The notes under the pieces were generated by a model. That model did no database searches. It worked only from the letters and a program-made list of their open reading frames with translations, and was not told where the DNA came from. From Sphingomonas sp. HDW15A (GTDB taxonomy: Bacteria; Pseudomonadota; Alphaproteobacteria; Sphingomonadales; Sphingomonadaceae): a DNA stretch of 64,000 nt. The stretch spans positions 2,046,001-2,110,000 of the forward strand of contig NZ_CP049870.1 in assembly GCF_011301715.1 (NCBI RefSeq), given 5' to 3'. Shown piece after piece: positions 33,912 to 43,534 of the stretch. Position 1 is the first letter of the stretch; each line of letters opens with the position of its first letter. The position numbers were made by a program, and so were the translations under genes.

Positions 33912-34639
33912 TGCCGATCGAGATCGTGCCAGTCCCGGCGTTCAACGACAATTATCTTTGGCTGGCGCACGATCCGGAAAGCGGGTCGACGGCCGTAGTC
34001 GATCCGGGCGATGGGGAGGTGGTCCTCGCCGCTGCAGCGGAGCGCGGCTGGATCATCGACAAGATCTTCAACACGCACTGGCATCCGGATCACACTGGCG
34101 GCAATCGCAGGGTCAAGGAGGCAATCGGAGCCACACTTTATGGTCCCGCGGCTGAAGGCGCCAAAATCGCCGGCCTCGACGTGCCGCTCAGGGAAGGCGA
34201 CCGGGTCCGCATCGGCAAGCACGAAGCGGAGGTCTGGGAAGTGCCCGGCCATACCTTGGGTCACATCGCTTACGTCTTCCGCGACGACGGGCTCGCGTTC
34301 GTTGGCGACACATTGTTCGCGATGGGCTGCGGACGACTGTTCGAAGGAACGGCGGCGCAAATGTTTCACTCGCTAGGGCGCATCGCGGAATTGCCCGAAG
34401 CAACGCGGCTCTATCCGGCCCACGAATATACGCTGTCCAACGCGCGCTTCTCGGCTCATGCGGCGCCGGGCGATGCCGCCGTCGCCCAACGGCTGGAGAA
34501 GATCGCGGCGATGCGCGACCGCGGCGAGATCACGCTTCCGACAACGGTGTCGGAGGAGCGCGCCACCAACCTGTTCGTCCGCGCCGGGACTGTCGAGGAA
34601 TTTGCTCGCTTGCGGACGATGAAGGACAATTTCGCCTAA
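33911..34639 (+). CDS. gloB: Hydroxyacylglutathione hydrolase (glyoxalase II)
   Basis: 242 residues, a metallo-beta-lactamase-fold thioesterase. It has the binuclear metal motif THWHPDHTGG, the second-sphere residues WEVPGHTLGHIAYVF and FVGDTLFAMGCGRLFEG, and the HAxEYT motif as YPAHEYTLSNARF, with C-terminal substrate residues. It hydrolyses S-lactoylglutathione to lactate and glutathione, completing the pathway begun by gloA. The ATG at 33911 shares its A with the gloA stop codon. The length is slightly below the usual 250-260 residues. Confidence 0.94.
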   Translation: MPIEIVPVPAFNDNYLWLAHDPESGSTAVVDPGDGEVVLAAAAERGWIIDKIFNTHWHPDHTGGNRRVKEAIGATLYGPAAEGAKIAGLDVPLREGDRVRIGKHEAEVWEVPGHTLGHIAYVFRDDGLAFVGDTLFAMGCGRLFEGTAAQMFHSLGRIAELPEATRLYPAHEYTLSNARFSAHAAPGDAAVAQRLEKIAAMRDRGEITLPTTVSEERATNLFVRAGTVEEFARLRTMKDNFA

Positions 34640-34684
34640 AGCCTTTCACCGGCCTGTGCGTTATAAGGCTTCAAGGAGGTCGAA

Positions 34685-35086
34685 ATGCGAATCTGGATGA
34701 TCGGTCTTGCCGCCCTGACTCTCGCCGCTTGCGAGAGCACCATGGAGCCGACTGGCCGTTCCGAGCGCGACCAGGCGATCTACGATCGCGAGCTTGCGGG
34801 CAAGGTCGCAGGCAAGGTGGAGAAGTGCCTGCCGCTGCATCGCAGCCGCGACATGGAGGTGATCGACGACCACACCATCCTGTTCCGCGACGGCAACACC
34901 GTCTACGTCAACACGACGCTTGGCGACTGCAACAACATGTCCGACGACAGCTATGCGCTCGTGACCCGCAATGTCGGCCCGCAATTGTGCCGTGGCGACC
35001 TCGCGACGGTGACGGACGCCAGCAGCGGAATGACGGTCGGAAGCTGCTCGCTTGGCGATTTCGTGCCTTATCGCCCCGCGTCATAA
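34685..35086 (+). CDS. Small lipoprotein, DUF6491-like
   Basis: 133 residues with a lipoprotein signal (MRIWMIGLAALTLAAC, lipobox LAAC). The mature domain has VEKCLPLHRSRDMEVIDDHTI, GNTVYVNTT, QLCRGDLATV and GSCSLGDFVPY, four Cys in a pattern I associate with DUF6491 proteins of sphingomonads; no function is known. A near-perfect ribosome site (AAGGAGGT) precedes the ATG. It stands alone after gloB; a hairpin without a T-run follows at 35100-35118. Confidence 0.75.
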   Translation: MRIWMIGLAALTLAACESTMEPTGRSERDQAIYDRELAGKVAGKVEKCLPLHRSRDMEVIDDHTILFRDGNTVYVNTTLGDCNNMSDDSYALVTRNVGPQLCRGDLATVTDASSGMTVGSCSLGDFVPYRPAS

Positions 35087-35099
35087 CCAGCGGGTTCTC

Positions 35100-35118
35100 G
35101 GCTGTCTTTCGGACAGCC
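35100..35118. terminator. Hairpin between convergent genes (weak terminator candidate)
   Basis: GGCTGTC pairs perfectly with GACAGCC around TTTCG. Neither strand has a T-run after it. It sits between the lipoprotein and the convergent acyl-CoA synthetase gene. Confidence 0.4.
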
Positions 35119-35125
35119 TACGCTG

Positions 35126-36873
35126 CTACTTCTTGTAAAGCGCGTCGAGCCGCTCCCCGTAATGCTTGCGGATCACATGGCGCCGGATCTTGAGTGACGG
35201 GGTCAGCATCTCATTCTCGACCGTGAATGGCGCGTCGGCGACGATGAAGCGGCGTACCTTTTCGATCACGCTGACATCTTTGTTGACGCGATCGACCGCC
35301 GCCGAGAGTTGCTTCATCACATCCGGCCCCTTGGCATATTCCGGATCGGGGACGAGCAGTCCGACGAGGTAGGGGTGGCGGTCGCCATGGACCATGGCCT
35401 GCAATATCTCCGGCTGGAGAGTCAGCATGCCCTCGACCCGTTGCGGTGAGACGTTGTCGCCCTTGTCGTTGACGATCAGGTCTTTCTTGCGATCAGTGAT
35501 GACGATCCGGCCCTTGTCGTCGAGGTGGCCGATGTCGCCGGTTCCCAGCCACCCGTCGCGGAGCACGCGGGCCGTCTCCTCGTCATTGTACCAATAGCCG
35601 TGCATGACGTTCTCGCCGCGCACCATGATTTCACCGTCGTCCGCGATCCGAACCTCGGTGTTGAGCAGCGGCGGCCCGACAGTCTCCATACGGATTCCGA
35701 CGCTCGGGCGATTGCAGCTGATGACCGGCCCGGCCTCCGTCTGCCCATAGCCCTGAAGCATCGACAGGCCCATGGCTTGGAAGAACAGGCCGACGTCGGG
35801 ATTGAGCGGCGCCCCGCCCGAAACCATGGCCTTCATCCGGCCGCCGAATTTCGTCTTCACTTTCTTGCGCAAGGTCAGTGAGAGAATGCCGTCCATCGGC
35901 AGATCCCACGGCACGTTGCGCCCATGGTAGCGCCTGGTCTCGATCGAAAGGGCGCGTCCAAGCAGGTAGGCTGCGAGCCCGCCTTCTTTTTCGACCGCCT
36001 TGATCATCCGCGCGCGAAGCATCTCAAACAGGCGGGGGACGACGACCATGATCGTCGGACGAACTTCTTCGATGTTGGCGGCAAGCTTTTCGAGGCTTTC
36101 GGCGTAATAGATCTGCGCACCAAGACTGACCGGGAAGTGCTGGCCGCCGGTATGCTCATAAGCGTGGCTCGCGGGAAGGAAGGACAGGAATATTTCTTGG
36201 TCCCAGCCAAAGTCATTGGCGATGACGTCGACGCACGCCTCACAATTGTGGAGGATCATGCCGTGATGCTGCATGACGCCGCGCGGCGCGCCGCCGGTGC
36301 CGCTAGTGTAAATGAGGCAGGCGAGATCCTGACGGCCGACCTTGGCCATGCATTCTTCGAGGGCACCGACATCCGATGCGCCCGAAACGAGATCCTTCCA
36401 GAAATGGAATTCGGCGATTTCAGACGATTGACCGGTGATCACTTCGTCGATCGAGATGACGTGCTTGCATGTCGATTCGAACAGGACGGCGGGAAGCAGG
36501 GGCCGGCAAGCTTCTGGGTCGAGACGATGACGGCCGAAGCGCCGCTGTTGGCAAGGATGTGCTGATGATCGCGCGTCGTGTTGGTAGTGTAGGTCGGTAC
36601 GGTCACGCACCCCGCGGCCATGATTCCAAGGTCTGCAATCAGCCATTCCGGCCGGTTTTCGCTCACCAGCATGACGCGGTCGCCCGGCCTGAGCCCGATC
36701 CGCTTCAATCCGTCGGCCAGCGCGGCGACCTGACGGACAGCCTCGGTCCAGCTGATCGACTTCCACGCGCCCTCGCGCTTGGCCCAAAGGAACGGCTTGT
36801 CGCCTTGTTCCCTGGCGCGTGTCAGGAACATCGTGACCAGGTTGGGAAAATGTTCGAGTTTCGTTTTCGCCAC
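35126..36873 (-). pseudogene. Long-chain acyl-CoA synthetase (AMP-forming), single frameshift
   Basis: Two frames join into a 582-residue ANL-superfamily enzyme. The N-terminal piece (LEHFPNLVTMFLTRAREQGD, GDRVMLVSENRPEWLIAD, PTYTTNTTRDHQHILANSGA) ends at a four-G run at 36499-36502. The C-terminal piece has the AMP motif LACLIYTSGTGGAPRGVM, GYGQTEAGPV and the hinge DRKKDLIVNDKGDNVSPQ. One added base gives KLAGPLLPAVLFESTCKHVI and continuity. It activates fatty acids to acyl-CoA. I place the start at GTG 36873 (VAKTKLEHFPNL), with AGGAGG ten to twelve bases upstream; ATG at 36900 is the alternative. The slight variant SGTGGAPRG (usually TGxPKG) is notable but within family range. Confidence 0.85.
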
Positions 36874-36964
36874 CTCTGCCGATCCCCTCCTGCCGGACAT
36901 TAGCTGTTGCGATGGCTGTTTAGCGGATTGGCGGGTCCGCGCCAGTCGCCTAAGGACCCCAGCA

Positions 36965-38686
36965 ATGCGTCTCTCCCCTTTGTTCGCCGCACTTGCCCTC
37001 GCCGCATGCAGCCAGTCTCCCCGGCCGCAATCCGCCGCTCCGGCATCTAGCCGTGCAACGCCGGCATTCGTCATCGCCGCCAATCCGCTCGCTGCCGAGG
37101 CTGGGCGCGAAGTGCTCGAACGCGGCGGAAGCGCTGCGGACGCGGCCATCGCGGTCCAGGCAATGCTTAGCCTTGTCGAGCCGCAAAGCAGCGGGGTCGG
37201 CGGCGGGGCGTTCCTCAATTACTATGATGCGGCATCGCGGAGCCTCACGATCTATGACGGCCGCGAGGTCGCACCGGCGCAGGCCACTGCATCCATGTTT
37301 CTCGGCGCGGACGGAAAGCCGTTGTCATTTTCGAAAGCGGTACTGAGCGGGCGTGCGACCGGCGTTCCGGGCGCGATCGCGGCCTTTGCCGAAGCGCATC
37401 GAGCGCATGGCAAACTGCCTTGGCGCGAGCTCTTCAGCTCTGCCCGCAAGACAGCCTCGGACGGTTTCATCGTCAGTCCCCGGCTGGCGCGGATGGTCGC
37501 GGGAAGATTCCCGCAGAACGGTACGCCCGACACACAGGCCTATTTCCGCCAAGGTCCGGGGGGCGCCCTGGTAAAGGCCGGCGACAGGCTTCGAAATCCG
37601 GCTTACGCGAATTTCCTTGGTCGCTTGTCCGAGAATGGCCCGGCTGCTCTTTATGCCGGCGAGACCGCGGCGCGGATCGTCGAGCGGCTGCGCCAGGGCG
37701 AACTGCCCGGAAGCATGACGATGGCGGACCTCGCAGCTTACCAGCCGGTCCGGCGCGAGGCGCTGTGTCGGCCATGGCGAGGCTATTCCGTGTGCGTCCC
37801 CCCTCCCCCTTCAAGCGGCGTCGGGCTGCTCGAATTGCTTGGACTTCTCGAACGGACGGACATTGCGCGGCGCGGCCCGAACGATCCGCAAAGCTGGTTC
37901 CTGTTCGCGGAAGCGAGCCGGCTGATGTACGCCGATCGTGATCATTATGTCGGCGATCCGGCGTTCGTCAGCGTGCCGGTCGAAGGGCTGCTCGACCCGG
38001 CCTATCTCGATTCGCGCGTGAAGCGCATCGGCACCAATGCCATGGTCAAACCGGAAGCGGGCAACCCGCCGGGGGCCAGTCTCACCGCCCGCGACTTCAC
38101 GCAGGAGCCGGCGGGGACCAGTCACTTCGTCGTCGGGGACGCGGAAGGCAACGTGCTGTCGGTAACAACGACGGTCGAAAGCATCTTCGGCAGCGGGCGG
38201 ATGGTGGATGGCTTTTTCCTCAACAACCAGCTTACCGACTTCTCGTTCGATCCAAGGCGGGCCGACGGTGGACCGGCGGCAAATGCGGTTGCCGGCGGCA
38301 AGAAGCCGCGCTCATCGATGGTCCCGACAATATTGCTGACCAATGACGGCCGTTTCGCGGGAGCAATCGGAAGCGCCGGCGGAAACGCGATCCTGGCCTT
38401 CGTCGCCAAATCGCTCGTGGCCTCGGTGATGTGGGGCGAGCCCATGCAACAGGCTCTGGCCCGGCCGAACCTGGTCGCACGTGGATCGAGCTTCGGGGGC
38501 GAGGTCGAAAAATTCCCGCCGGCGATCCTTGAGGCACTTCGCGAGCGCGGCGTGAACATTGAGCCTGGGCAGGGCGAAGACAGCGGAGTGCACGGCGTCC
38601 TGGTCCGCGACGGGCGGATCGATGGCGGCTACGATCCCCGCCGCGAGGGGCGGGTCATCGTAATTCCGAGCCGATCGCCTCGCTGA
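36965..38686 (+). CDS. ggt: Gamma-glutamyltransferase family lipoprotein
   Basis: 573 residues. The lipoprotein signal is MRLSPLFAALALAAC. The large-subunit part has NPLAAEAGREVLERGGSAADA and VEPQSSGVGGGAFLNYYD. Autocleavage is predicted before Thr-385 in EPAGTSHFVVGDAEGN, and the small subunit then carries the GSAGGN (substrate-binding) motif and the C-terminal GVHGVLVRDGRIDGGYDPRREG. The family hydrolyses or transfers gamma-glutamyl groups of glutathione in the periplasm; some members are cephalosporin acylases. AAGGA precedes the ATG at 36965. It diverges from the acyl-CoA synthetase and overlaps convergent pyrD by 32 bp. Confidence 0.92.
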   Translation: MRLSPLFAALALAACSQSPRPQSAAPASSRATPAFVIAANPLAAEAGREVLERGGSAADAAIAVQAMLSLVEPQSSGVGGGAFLNYYDAASRSLTIYDGREVAPAQATASMFLGADGKPLSFSKAVLSGRATGVPGAIAAFAEAHRAHGKLPWRELFSSARKTASDGFIVSPRLARMVAGRFPQNGTPDTQAYFRQGPGGALVKAGDRLRNPAYANFLGRLSENGPAALYAGETAARIVERLRQGELPGSMTMADLAAYQPVRREALCRPWRGYSVCVPPPPSSGVGLLELLGLLERTDIARRGPNDPQSWFLFAEASRLMYADRDHYVGDPAFVSVPVEGLLDPAYLDSRVKRIGTNAMVKPEAGNPPGASLTARDFTQEPAGTSHFVVGDAEGNVLSVTTTVESIFGSGRMVDGFFLNNQLTDFSFDPRRADGGPAANAVAGGKKPRSSMVPTILLTNDGRFAGAIGSAGGNAILAFVAKSLVASVMWGEPMQQALARPNLVARGSSFGGEVEKFPPAILEALRERGVNIEPGQGEDSGVHGVLVRDGRIDGGYDPRREGRVIVIPSRSPR

Positions 38687-39695
38687 TCGACGACATTCCC
38701 GCCCGCTTGAGCCGTTCGGCCAGTCCGGCGGCGATGCGCCAGGCGAGGCGCGGCCCTTCATATACGAGGGCGGAATAAAGCTGGACGAGACTCGCTCCCG
38801 CGCAGATGCGCTGCCAAGCATCATCGGCCGACCCGATCCCGCCTGCTGACACAAGTGGAATGTCCGGACCGACGATGGCCCGGAACCGGCGAAGCTGGTC
38901 CAGCGCCAACGGGGCAAGCGGAGCACCGGACAATCCGCCGGCCTCCGAAGCATGGCGCGACCGAAGAGCCGGCCGGCTGATAGTCGTGTTGGCAACGATC
39001 AGCGCGTCGATGCCGTTGTCGATTGCCGCCCGCGCGATGCGCTCATGGTCACCAATTTCCAGATCGGGAGCGACCTTGAGGAAGACCGGCGGGCCGTTTG
39101 GCTCTCGCACCTCGCGCACTGCCGCGAGAAGCTCGTTGAGCTCTCCGCCCGTCTGAAGGTCGCGAAGCCCGGGCGTGTTGGGCGAGGAGATGTTGACGGT
39201 GATAAAGTCGGCGACCGGCGCCATCCGGCGCACGCCGTCGGCATAGTCGGCGATCCGGTCCGGGCTGTCCTTGTTCGCCCCGACGTTCACACCCACCACG
39301 CCCTTGCTGCGGTCGCGCTCACGAAGCCGCGCCAGGGCAGCTAGCTGTCCGCGGTTGTTGAAACCCATGCGGTTGATGACCGCAAGGTCCTCGGCCAGCC
39401 GGAACAGCCTCGGCCGGGGATTGCCGGCCTGGGCCAGTGGCGTCAGGGTCCCGACTTCGACAAATCCGAAACCGAGGCCGAGCATGGCGTCGGCGACTTC
39501 GGCATCCTTGTCGAAACCGGCCGCTAGCCCGACTGGCGATGGAAAGCCGACACCAGCGACGCTGGTCGTCAGGGATGCTGGGAAACGCCGGGGTCGCCGA
39601 TTCGGCGCCCACTTCAATGCAGCAATCGTTGCGCGATGCGTCGCTTCCGTATCGATCCGAAAGATCAACGGGCGAATTAACGGGTAGATTCGCAT
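38655..39695 (-). CDS. pyrD: Dihydroorotate dehydrogenase (quinone), class 2
   Basis: 346 residues, normal for class 2. An N-terminal membrane-associating helix pair (MRIYPLIRPLIFRIDTEATH) is followed by the FMN barrel: VGLAAGFDKDAEV, GFVEVGTLTP, NRMGFNNRG, GVNVGANKDS, and the catalytic-loop Ser in FITVNISSPNTPGLRDLQ, characteristic of class 2. It oxidises dihydroorotate to orotate and passes electrons to ubiquinone in pyrimidine synthesis. I start at ATG 39695; an ATG three codons earlier (39704) is equally possible. The 3' end overlaps ggt by 32 bp. Confidence 0.94.
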   Translation of the reverse strand: MRIYPLIRPLIFRIDTEATHRATIAALKWAPNRRPRRFPASLTTSVAGVGFPSPVGLAAGFDKDAEVADAMLGLGFGFVEVGTLTPLAQAGNPRPRLFRLAEDLAVINRMGFNNRGQLAALARLRERDRSKGVVGVNVGANKDSPDRIADYADGVRRMAPVADFITVNISSPNTPGLRDLQTGGELNELLAAVREVREPNGPPVFLKVAPDLEIGDHERIARAAIDNGIDALIVANTTISRPALRSRHASEAGGLSGAPLAPLALDQLRRFRAIVGPDIPLVSAGGIGSADDAWQRICAGASLVQLYSALVYEGPRLAWRIAAGLAERLKRAGMSSISEAIGSELR

Positions 39696-39787
39696 GGCCC
39701 CCATTCGTCGAATAACCGTGAGGGCGCACTTGAGCCGCCGCCGGCCAATCTGCAAGGTGCGGCGGACTCAACTCCGGGGGATATCCA

Positions 39788-41611
39788 ATGAACCGTTCGT
39801 CGCGTTTCGCAATCCTGCTCGCCGCCGCGGCTTTCAGTCCCGCAGTGGTTGCGGCTCAGGAGACCGCTCCCCAAACCGCCGCGATCCAGCCGGTCGTCGA
39901 AGACAGCGCTGCGCTGGCCGCCTTCTTCGAAGCCTATGACAAGTCGAACCTAGAATATGCTCCGGAGGGCAAGGCCTTCCGCGGCATCCGCGACGAGGAT
40001 TACGGCCTCTGGAGCGATGCCAGCGACGCATACGATATCGCTGCGCAGAACCGGCTCCAGGCCGCGGCGAAGACCATGCGGGCGGTCTACGACCCGGCGA
40101 AGCTGTCACCGAAGGACCAGCTTTCGTTCCGCCTGTTCGACCGCAATGCGAAGCGCAGTTCGGCCCTGTTTCCCTATCGCCACCTCGGCTACGTCTTCGA
40201 CCAGATGAACGGTGCGCAGAGCGAGATCGCCGCGTTCCTCATCAACATCCACAATGTCTCCACCAAGGAGCACGCCGAAGCCTATGTCTCGCGGATTCTT
40301 CGCGCCGGTCCCGCGATCGACCAGCTGACCGGAATTTCGAAGGAGCGTGCCGACAAGGGCGTGCTGCCGCCCAAGTGGGTCTATCCCTATGTCCTCAGCG
40401 ACATCGACAACCAGCTGAATGCCGGCAAGGGCGCGGCGTTGGCCGGTCATCCGATCATCGACGATCTTCGCGGCAAGGTCGGCAAGCTCGACATCTCGCA
40501 AGCAGAGAAGGACCAGATCGTCGCCGACGGCATCGCGGCCTGGAAAGGCAGCGCCGCCCCGGCCTTCCGCCGCCTTCGCGCCGAGATGGTTCGCCAGCAG
40601 GCAATTGCCGGCAACGACGACGGGGTTTGGCGCTTCCCCGACGGCGCGGCTTATTACAACGCGCTACTCGCCAGCTACACGACGACCGACCTGACCGCCG
40701 ACCAGATCCACGAAATCGGCCTTCGCGAAACGAAGCGCATCCAGGCCGAAATGACCGCGATCAAGGACAAGGTCGGTTTCAAGGGCTCGCTTCAGGAATT
40801 CTTCAGCTACGCGAGGACCGACCCGAAGTTCTTCCCCAAGAGCCGCGAGGAATATCTCGGCAAGGTCGATATCGCGATCAAGGCGATGGAGAAGAAGCTT
40901 CCCGATTTCTTCGCAACGCTGCCGAAGGACCCTCTTCTGGTGAAGCCCGTCGAGGCCTTCCGCGAGAAAAGCGCAGGCAAGGCATTCTACGGCCGGCCAG
41001 CGCCGGACGGGTCGCGGCCCGGGACTTACTACGTCAACCTCTATGACCTCAAAGCCATGAGTCTCAACGAGCTCGAGGCCCTGGCCTTCCACGAAGGCAT
41101 TCCAGGCCACCATCTGCAGCTGTCGATCCAGACCGGGCTTGGTGAAATGCCCGCGTTCCGACGCTTTGGCGGAGTGACCGCTTTTTCGGAAGGCTGGGGC
41201 CTCTATTCCGAGGAACTGGCAAAGGACATGGGCTTCTACAACGACCCGATGTCCGACTTCGGCCGGTTGGCCATGGAAATCCTTCGCGCCGGCCGCCTGG
41301 TGGTGGATACCGGAATCCATTCCAAACGCTGGAGCCGGCAGCAGGCGATCGACTGGTTCATGGCGAACACGCCGAATGCCGAGGGCGATATCATCAGCCA
41401 GGTCGAGCGGTACGTCGTCAATCCAGGCCAGGCGACCGCCTACATGATCGGCAAGCTGAAGATCATGGAACTTCGGGAAAAGTCGAAGGCGGCGCTCGGC
41501 GACAGGTTCGACATTAGGGCCTTCCACGACGTGGTGCTGAAGTCGGGCCCGGTTCCGCTCGAGATCATGGAAGAGAATGTCGATGCCTGGATCGCGGCTA
41601 CCAAGGCGTAA
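39788..41611 (+). CDS. DUF885 family secreted metallopeptidase-like protein
   Basis: 607 residues with a Sec signal peptide (MNRSSRFAILLAAAAFSPAVVAAQE). The DUF885 domain carries a zinc-peptidase motif HEGIPGHHLQLS, with a downstream Glu in FSEGWGLYSEELAKDMG, resembling the HExxH-E arrangement of M32/gluzincin-like enzymes. Charged helical regions surround it. Members are periplasmic and probably act on peptides; substrates are mostly unknown. The ATG at 39788 lies after CCGGGGG. The gene stands alone, divergent from pyrD, and ends 58 bp before the SUF regulator. Confidence 0.9.
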   Translation: MNRSSRFAILLAAAAFSPAVVAAQETAPQTAAIQPVVEDSAALAAFFEAYDKSNLEYAPEGKAFRGIRDEDYGLWSDASDAYDIAAQNRLQAAAKTMRAVYDPAKLSPKDQLSFRLFDRNAKRSSALFPYRHLGYVFDQMNGAQSEIAAFLINIHNVSTKEHAEAYVSRILRAGPAIDQLTGISKERADKGVLPPKWVYPYVLSDIDNQLNAGKGAALAGHPIIDDLRGKVGKLDISQAEKDQIVADGIAAWKGSAAPAFRRLRAEMVRQQAIAGNDDGVWRFPDGAAYYNALLASYTTTDLTADQIHEIGLRETKRIQAEMTAIKDKVGFKGSLQEFFSYARTDPKFFPKSREEYLGKVDIAIKAMEKKLPDFFATLPKDPLLVKPVEAFREKSAGKAFYGRPAPDGSRPGTYYVNLYDLKAMSLNELEALAFHEGIPGHHLQLSIQTGLGEMPAFRRFGGVTAFSEGWGLYSEELAKDMGFYNDPMSDFGRLAMEILRAGRLVVDTGIHSKRWSRQQAIDWFMANTPNAEGDIISQVERYVVNPGQATAYMIGKLKIMELREKSKAALGDRFDIRAFHDVVLKSGPVPLEIMEENVDAWIAATKA

Positions 41612-41639
41612 GATAGTTGTAATTCGAGACGCATCGGCC

Positions 41640-41665
41640 TAATTCGGAGTAGAAAGCTCCGATTA
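41640..41665. promoter_or_regulatory. Operator-like inverted repeat upstream of the SUF operon
   Basis: TAATTCGGAG and CTCCGATTA are near-perfect arms separated by seven bases, ending five bases before the regulator start. The AT-rich outer ends, GC core and 7-bp gap resemble Rrf2/IscR-type sites. It overlaps where the promoter and leader must be, so autoregulation of the SUF operon is likely. Confidence 0.6.
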
Positions 41666-41669
41666 GACG

Positions 41670-42068
41670 ATGCGACTCACCCACCTTGCCGACTATGCGG
41701 TCGTGATGATGACCGCGGCTGCACGACGCGGCGTCGGTGCGCGCCTCAGCGCGACGGAGCTCGCCGAGGAGACTGGCGTGCCGCTGCCGACCGCGCAGAA
41801 GCTGATGCAGCAATTGTCGCGCCACGGCCTGCTGACCGGACAGCGCGGCGCCGGCGGCGGCTATGCGCTCGCCAAGCCCGTGATGGAGATCAGCTTGGCC
41901 GACATCGTCGAAGCCGTCGAAGGACCGATTGCGATGACCATGTGCAGTGAAGGCCGGAATGATTGCGCGCTGGACGCCCATTGCCGGATCAAGCCGCACA
42001 TGGGCATCGTCGGCGACGCGGTTCGCGGCGCGCTTGGCGCGGTCAGCCTGGAAAGCCTTGCGCGATGA
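41670..42068 (+). CDS. Rrf2-family SUF operon regulator (IscR-like)
   Basis: 132 residues. The winged helix has [40 protein letters not shown] and [14 protein letters not shown]. Three Cys (92, 99, 105) in the loop [17 protein letters not shown] match the [2Fe-2S]-binding cysteines of IscR, so it should sense cluster supply. It heads the SUF operon and shares an ATGA overlap with sufB, fitting the SUF-system regulator subfamily. There is no clear ribosome site before the ATG, so a leaderless or very short-leader transcript is possible; an inverted repeat occupies that position. Confidence 0.92.
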   Translation: MRLTHLADYAVVMMTAAARRGVGARLSATELAEETGVPLPTAQKLMQQLSRHGLLTGQRGAGGGYALAKPVMEISLADIVEAVEGPIAMTMCSEGRNDCALDAHCRIKPHMGIVGDAVRGALGAVSLESLAR

Positions 42069-43534
42069 ACGAGCAGGTCACCAACCGCGAAGCGCGGGAA
42101 GCGATCGCCAAGGACTACGAATATGGTTTCGTGTCCGAGGTCGAGCAGGAGTTCGCGCCCAAGGGGCTGGACGAAAGCACCGTCCGCTACATCTCCGCCA
42201 AGAAGAGCGAGCCGGAATGGATGCTCGATTGGCGGCTCAAGGCCTATCGCGCGTGGCTGGAGATGGAGGAGGTCGAATGGGCCAAACTGATCATCCCGCC
42301 GATCGATTACCAGGACGCATATTATTACGCGGAGCCGAAACAGAAGCCGACTCTGAAGAGCCTTGACGAGCTCGATCCCGAAATCCGCCGGACTTACGAG
42401 AAGCTCGGCATTCCAATCGAGGAGCAGAAGGTCCTCGCCGGAGTCGAAGGCGCGCGGAAAGTGGCGGTCGACGCGGTCTTCGACAGCGTCTCCGTCGCCA
42501 CGACCTTCCGCGAAGAATTGTCCAGGGCCGGAGTCATCTTCCTCAGCATCAGCGAGGCGGTCCGCGAGCATCCCGAACTGGTCAGGAAGTATCTCGGCAG
42601 TGTGGTGCCGCAGCGCGACAATTACTTCGCCTGCTTGAACAGCGCGGTCTTTTCCGACGGCACCTTCGTCTATGTCCCGGAGGGCGTGCGCTGCCCGATG
42701 GAGCTAAGCACCTATTTCCGTATCAATGCCCAGAACACCGGCCAGTTCGAGCGAACCCTGATCGTCGCCGACAAGGGCAGTTACGTCTCCTACCTCGAAG
42801 GCTGCACCGCACCGATGCGCGACGAGAACCAGCTTCACGCGGCGGTCGTCGAGATCTTCGCGCACGAGGACGCCGAGGTGAAATACTCGACCGTCCAGAA
42901 CTGGTATCCAGGCGACGCGGAAGGAAGAGGCGGAATCTTCAACTTCGTCACCAAGCGCGCATTGTGCAGCGGCGACCGAAGCAAGGTTTCGTGGACGCAG
43001 GTCGAGACCGGAAGCGCGATCACCTGGAAATATCCGAGCTGCATTCTGAAGGGCGCGGACAGCGTCGGCGAATTCTATTCGGTCGCGCTGACCAACAATC
43101 GTCAGCAGGCCGACACCGGCACAAAGATGGTGCACATTGGCCCGCGTTCGCGATCGACGATCGTGTCGAAAGGCATTTCGGCGGGGCGCAGTGACAACAC
43201 CTACCGCGGCCTGGTCAAAGTGCTTCCGAATGCGGAAGGCGTGCGCAACTTCACGCAGTGCGATTCATTGCTTCTTGGCAGCGAGTGCGGCGCGCACACC
43301 GTGCCATATATCGAGGTCAAGAACCCGACCGCGACGATCGAGCACGAAGCGACAACCAGCAAGATTAGCGAAGACCAGTTGTTCTACGCGATGCAGCGCG
43401 GGCTCGACGCGGAAAGCGCCGTCGCGCTGATCGTCAACGGCTTCGCCCGCGAAGTGCTGAAGCAGCTGCCGATGGAGTTCGCGGTCGAAGCGCAGAAGCT
43501 GCTTGGGATCAGCCTGGAAGGAAGTGTTGGTTAA
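42065..43534 (+). CDS. sufB: Fe-S cluster assembly protein SufB
   Basis: 489 residues, normal SufB length. Recognised by [18 protein letters not shown], the beta-helix core with [55 protein letters not shown] and the C-terminal [16 protein letters not shown] and [16 protein letters not shown]. The Cys in [11 protein letters not shown] is the conserved one implicated in cluster building at the SufB-SufD interface. It forms the SufBC2D scaffold with the next two gene products. It starts at ATG 42065 inside the regulator stop. Confidence 0.96.
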   Translation: MNEQVTNREAREAIAKDYEYGFVSEVEQEFAPKGLDESTVRYISAKKSEPEWMLDWRLKAYRAWLEMEEVEWAKLIIPPIDYQDAYYYAEPKQKPTLKSLDELDPEIRRTYEKLGIPIEEQKVLAGVEGARKVAVDAVFDSVSVATTFREELSRAGVIFLSISEAVREHPELVRKYLGSVVPQRDNYFACLNSAVFSDGTFVYVPEGVRCPMELSTYFRINAQNTGQFERTLIVADKGSYVSYLEGCTAPMRDENQLHAAVVEIFAHEDAEVKYSTVQNWYPGDAEGRGGIFNFVTKRALCSGDRSKVSWTQVETGSAITWKYPSCILKGADSVGEFYSVALTNNRQQADTGTKMVHIGPRSRSTIVSKGISAGRSDNTYRGLVKVLPNAEGVRNFTQCDSLLLGSECGAHTVPYIEVKNPTATIEHEATTSKISEDQLFYAMQRGLDAESAVALIVNGFAREVLKQLPMEFAVEAQKLLGISLEGSVG

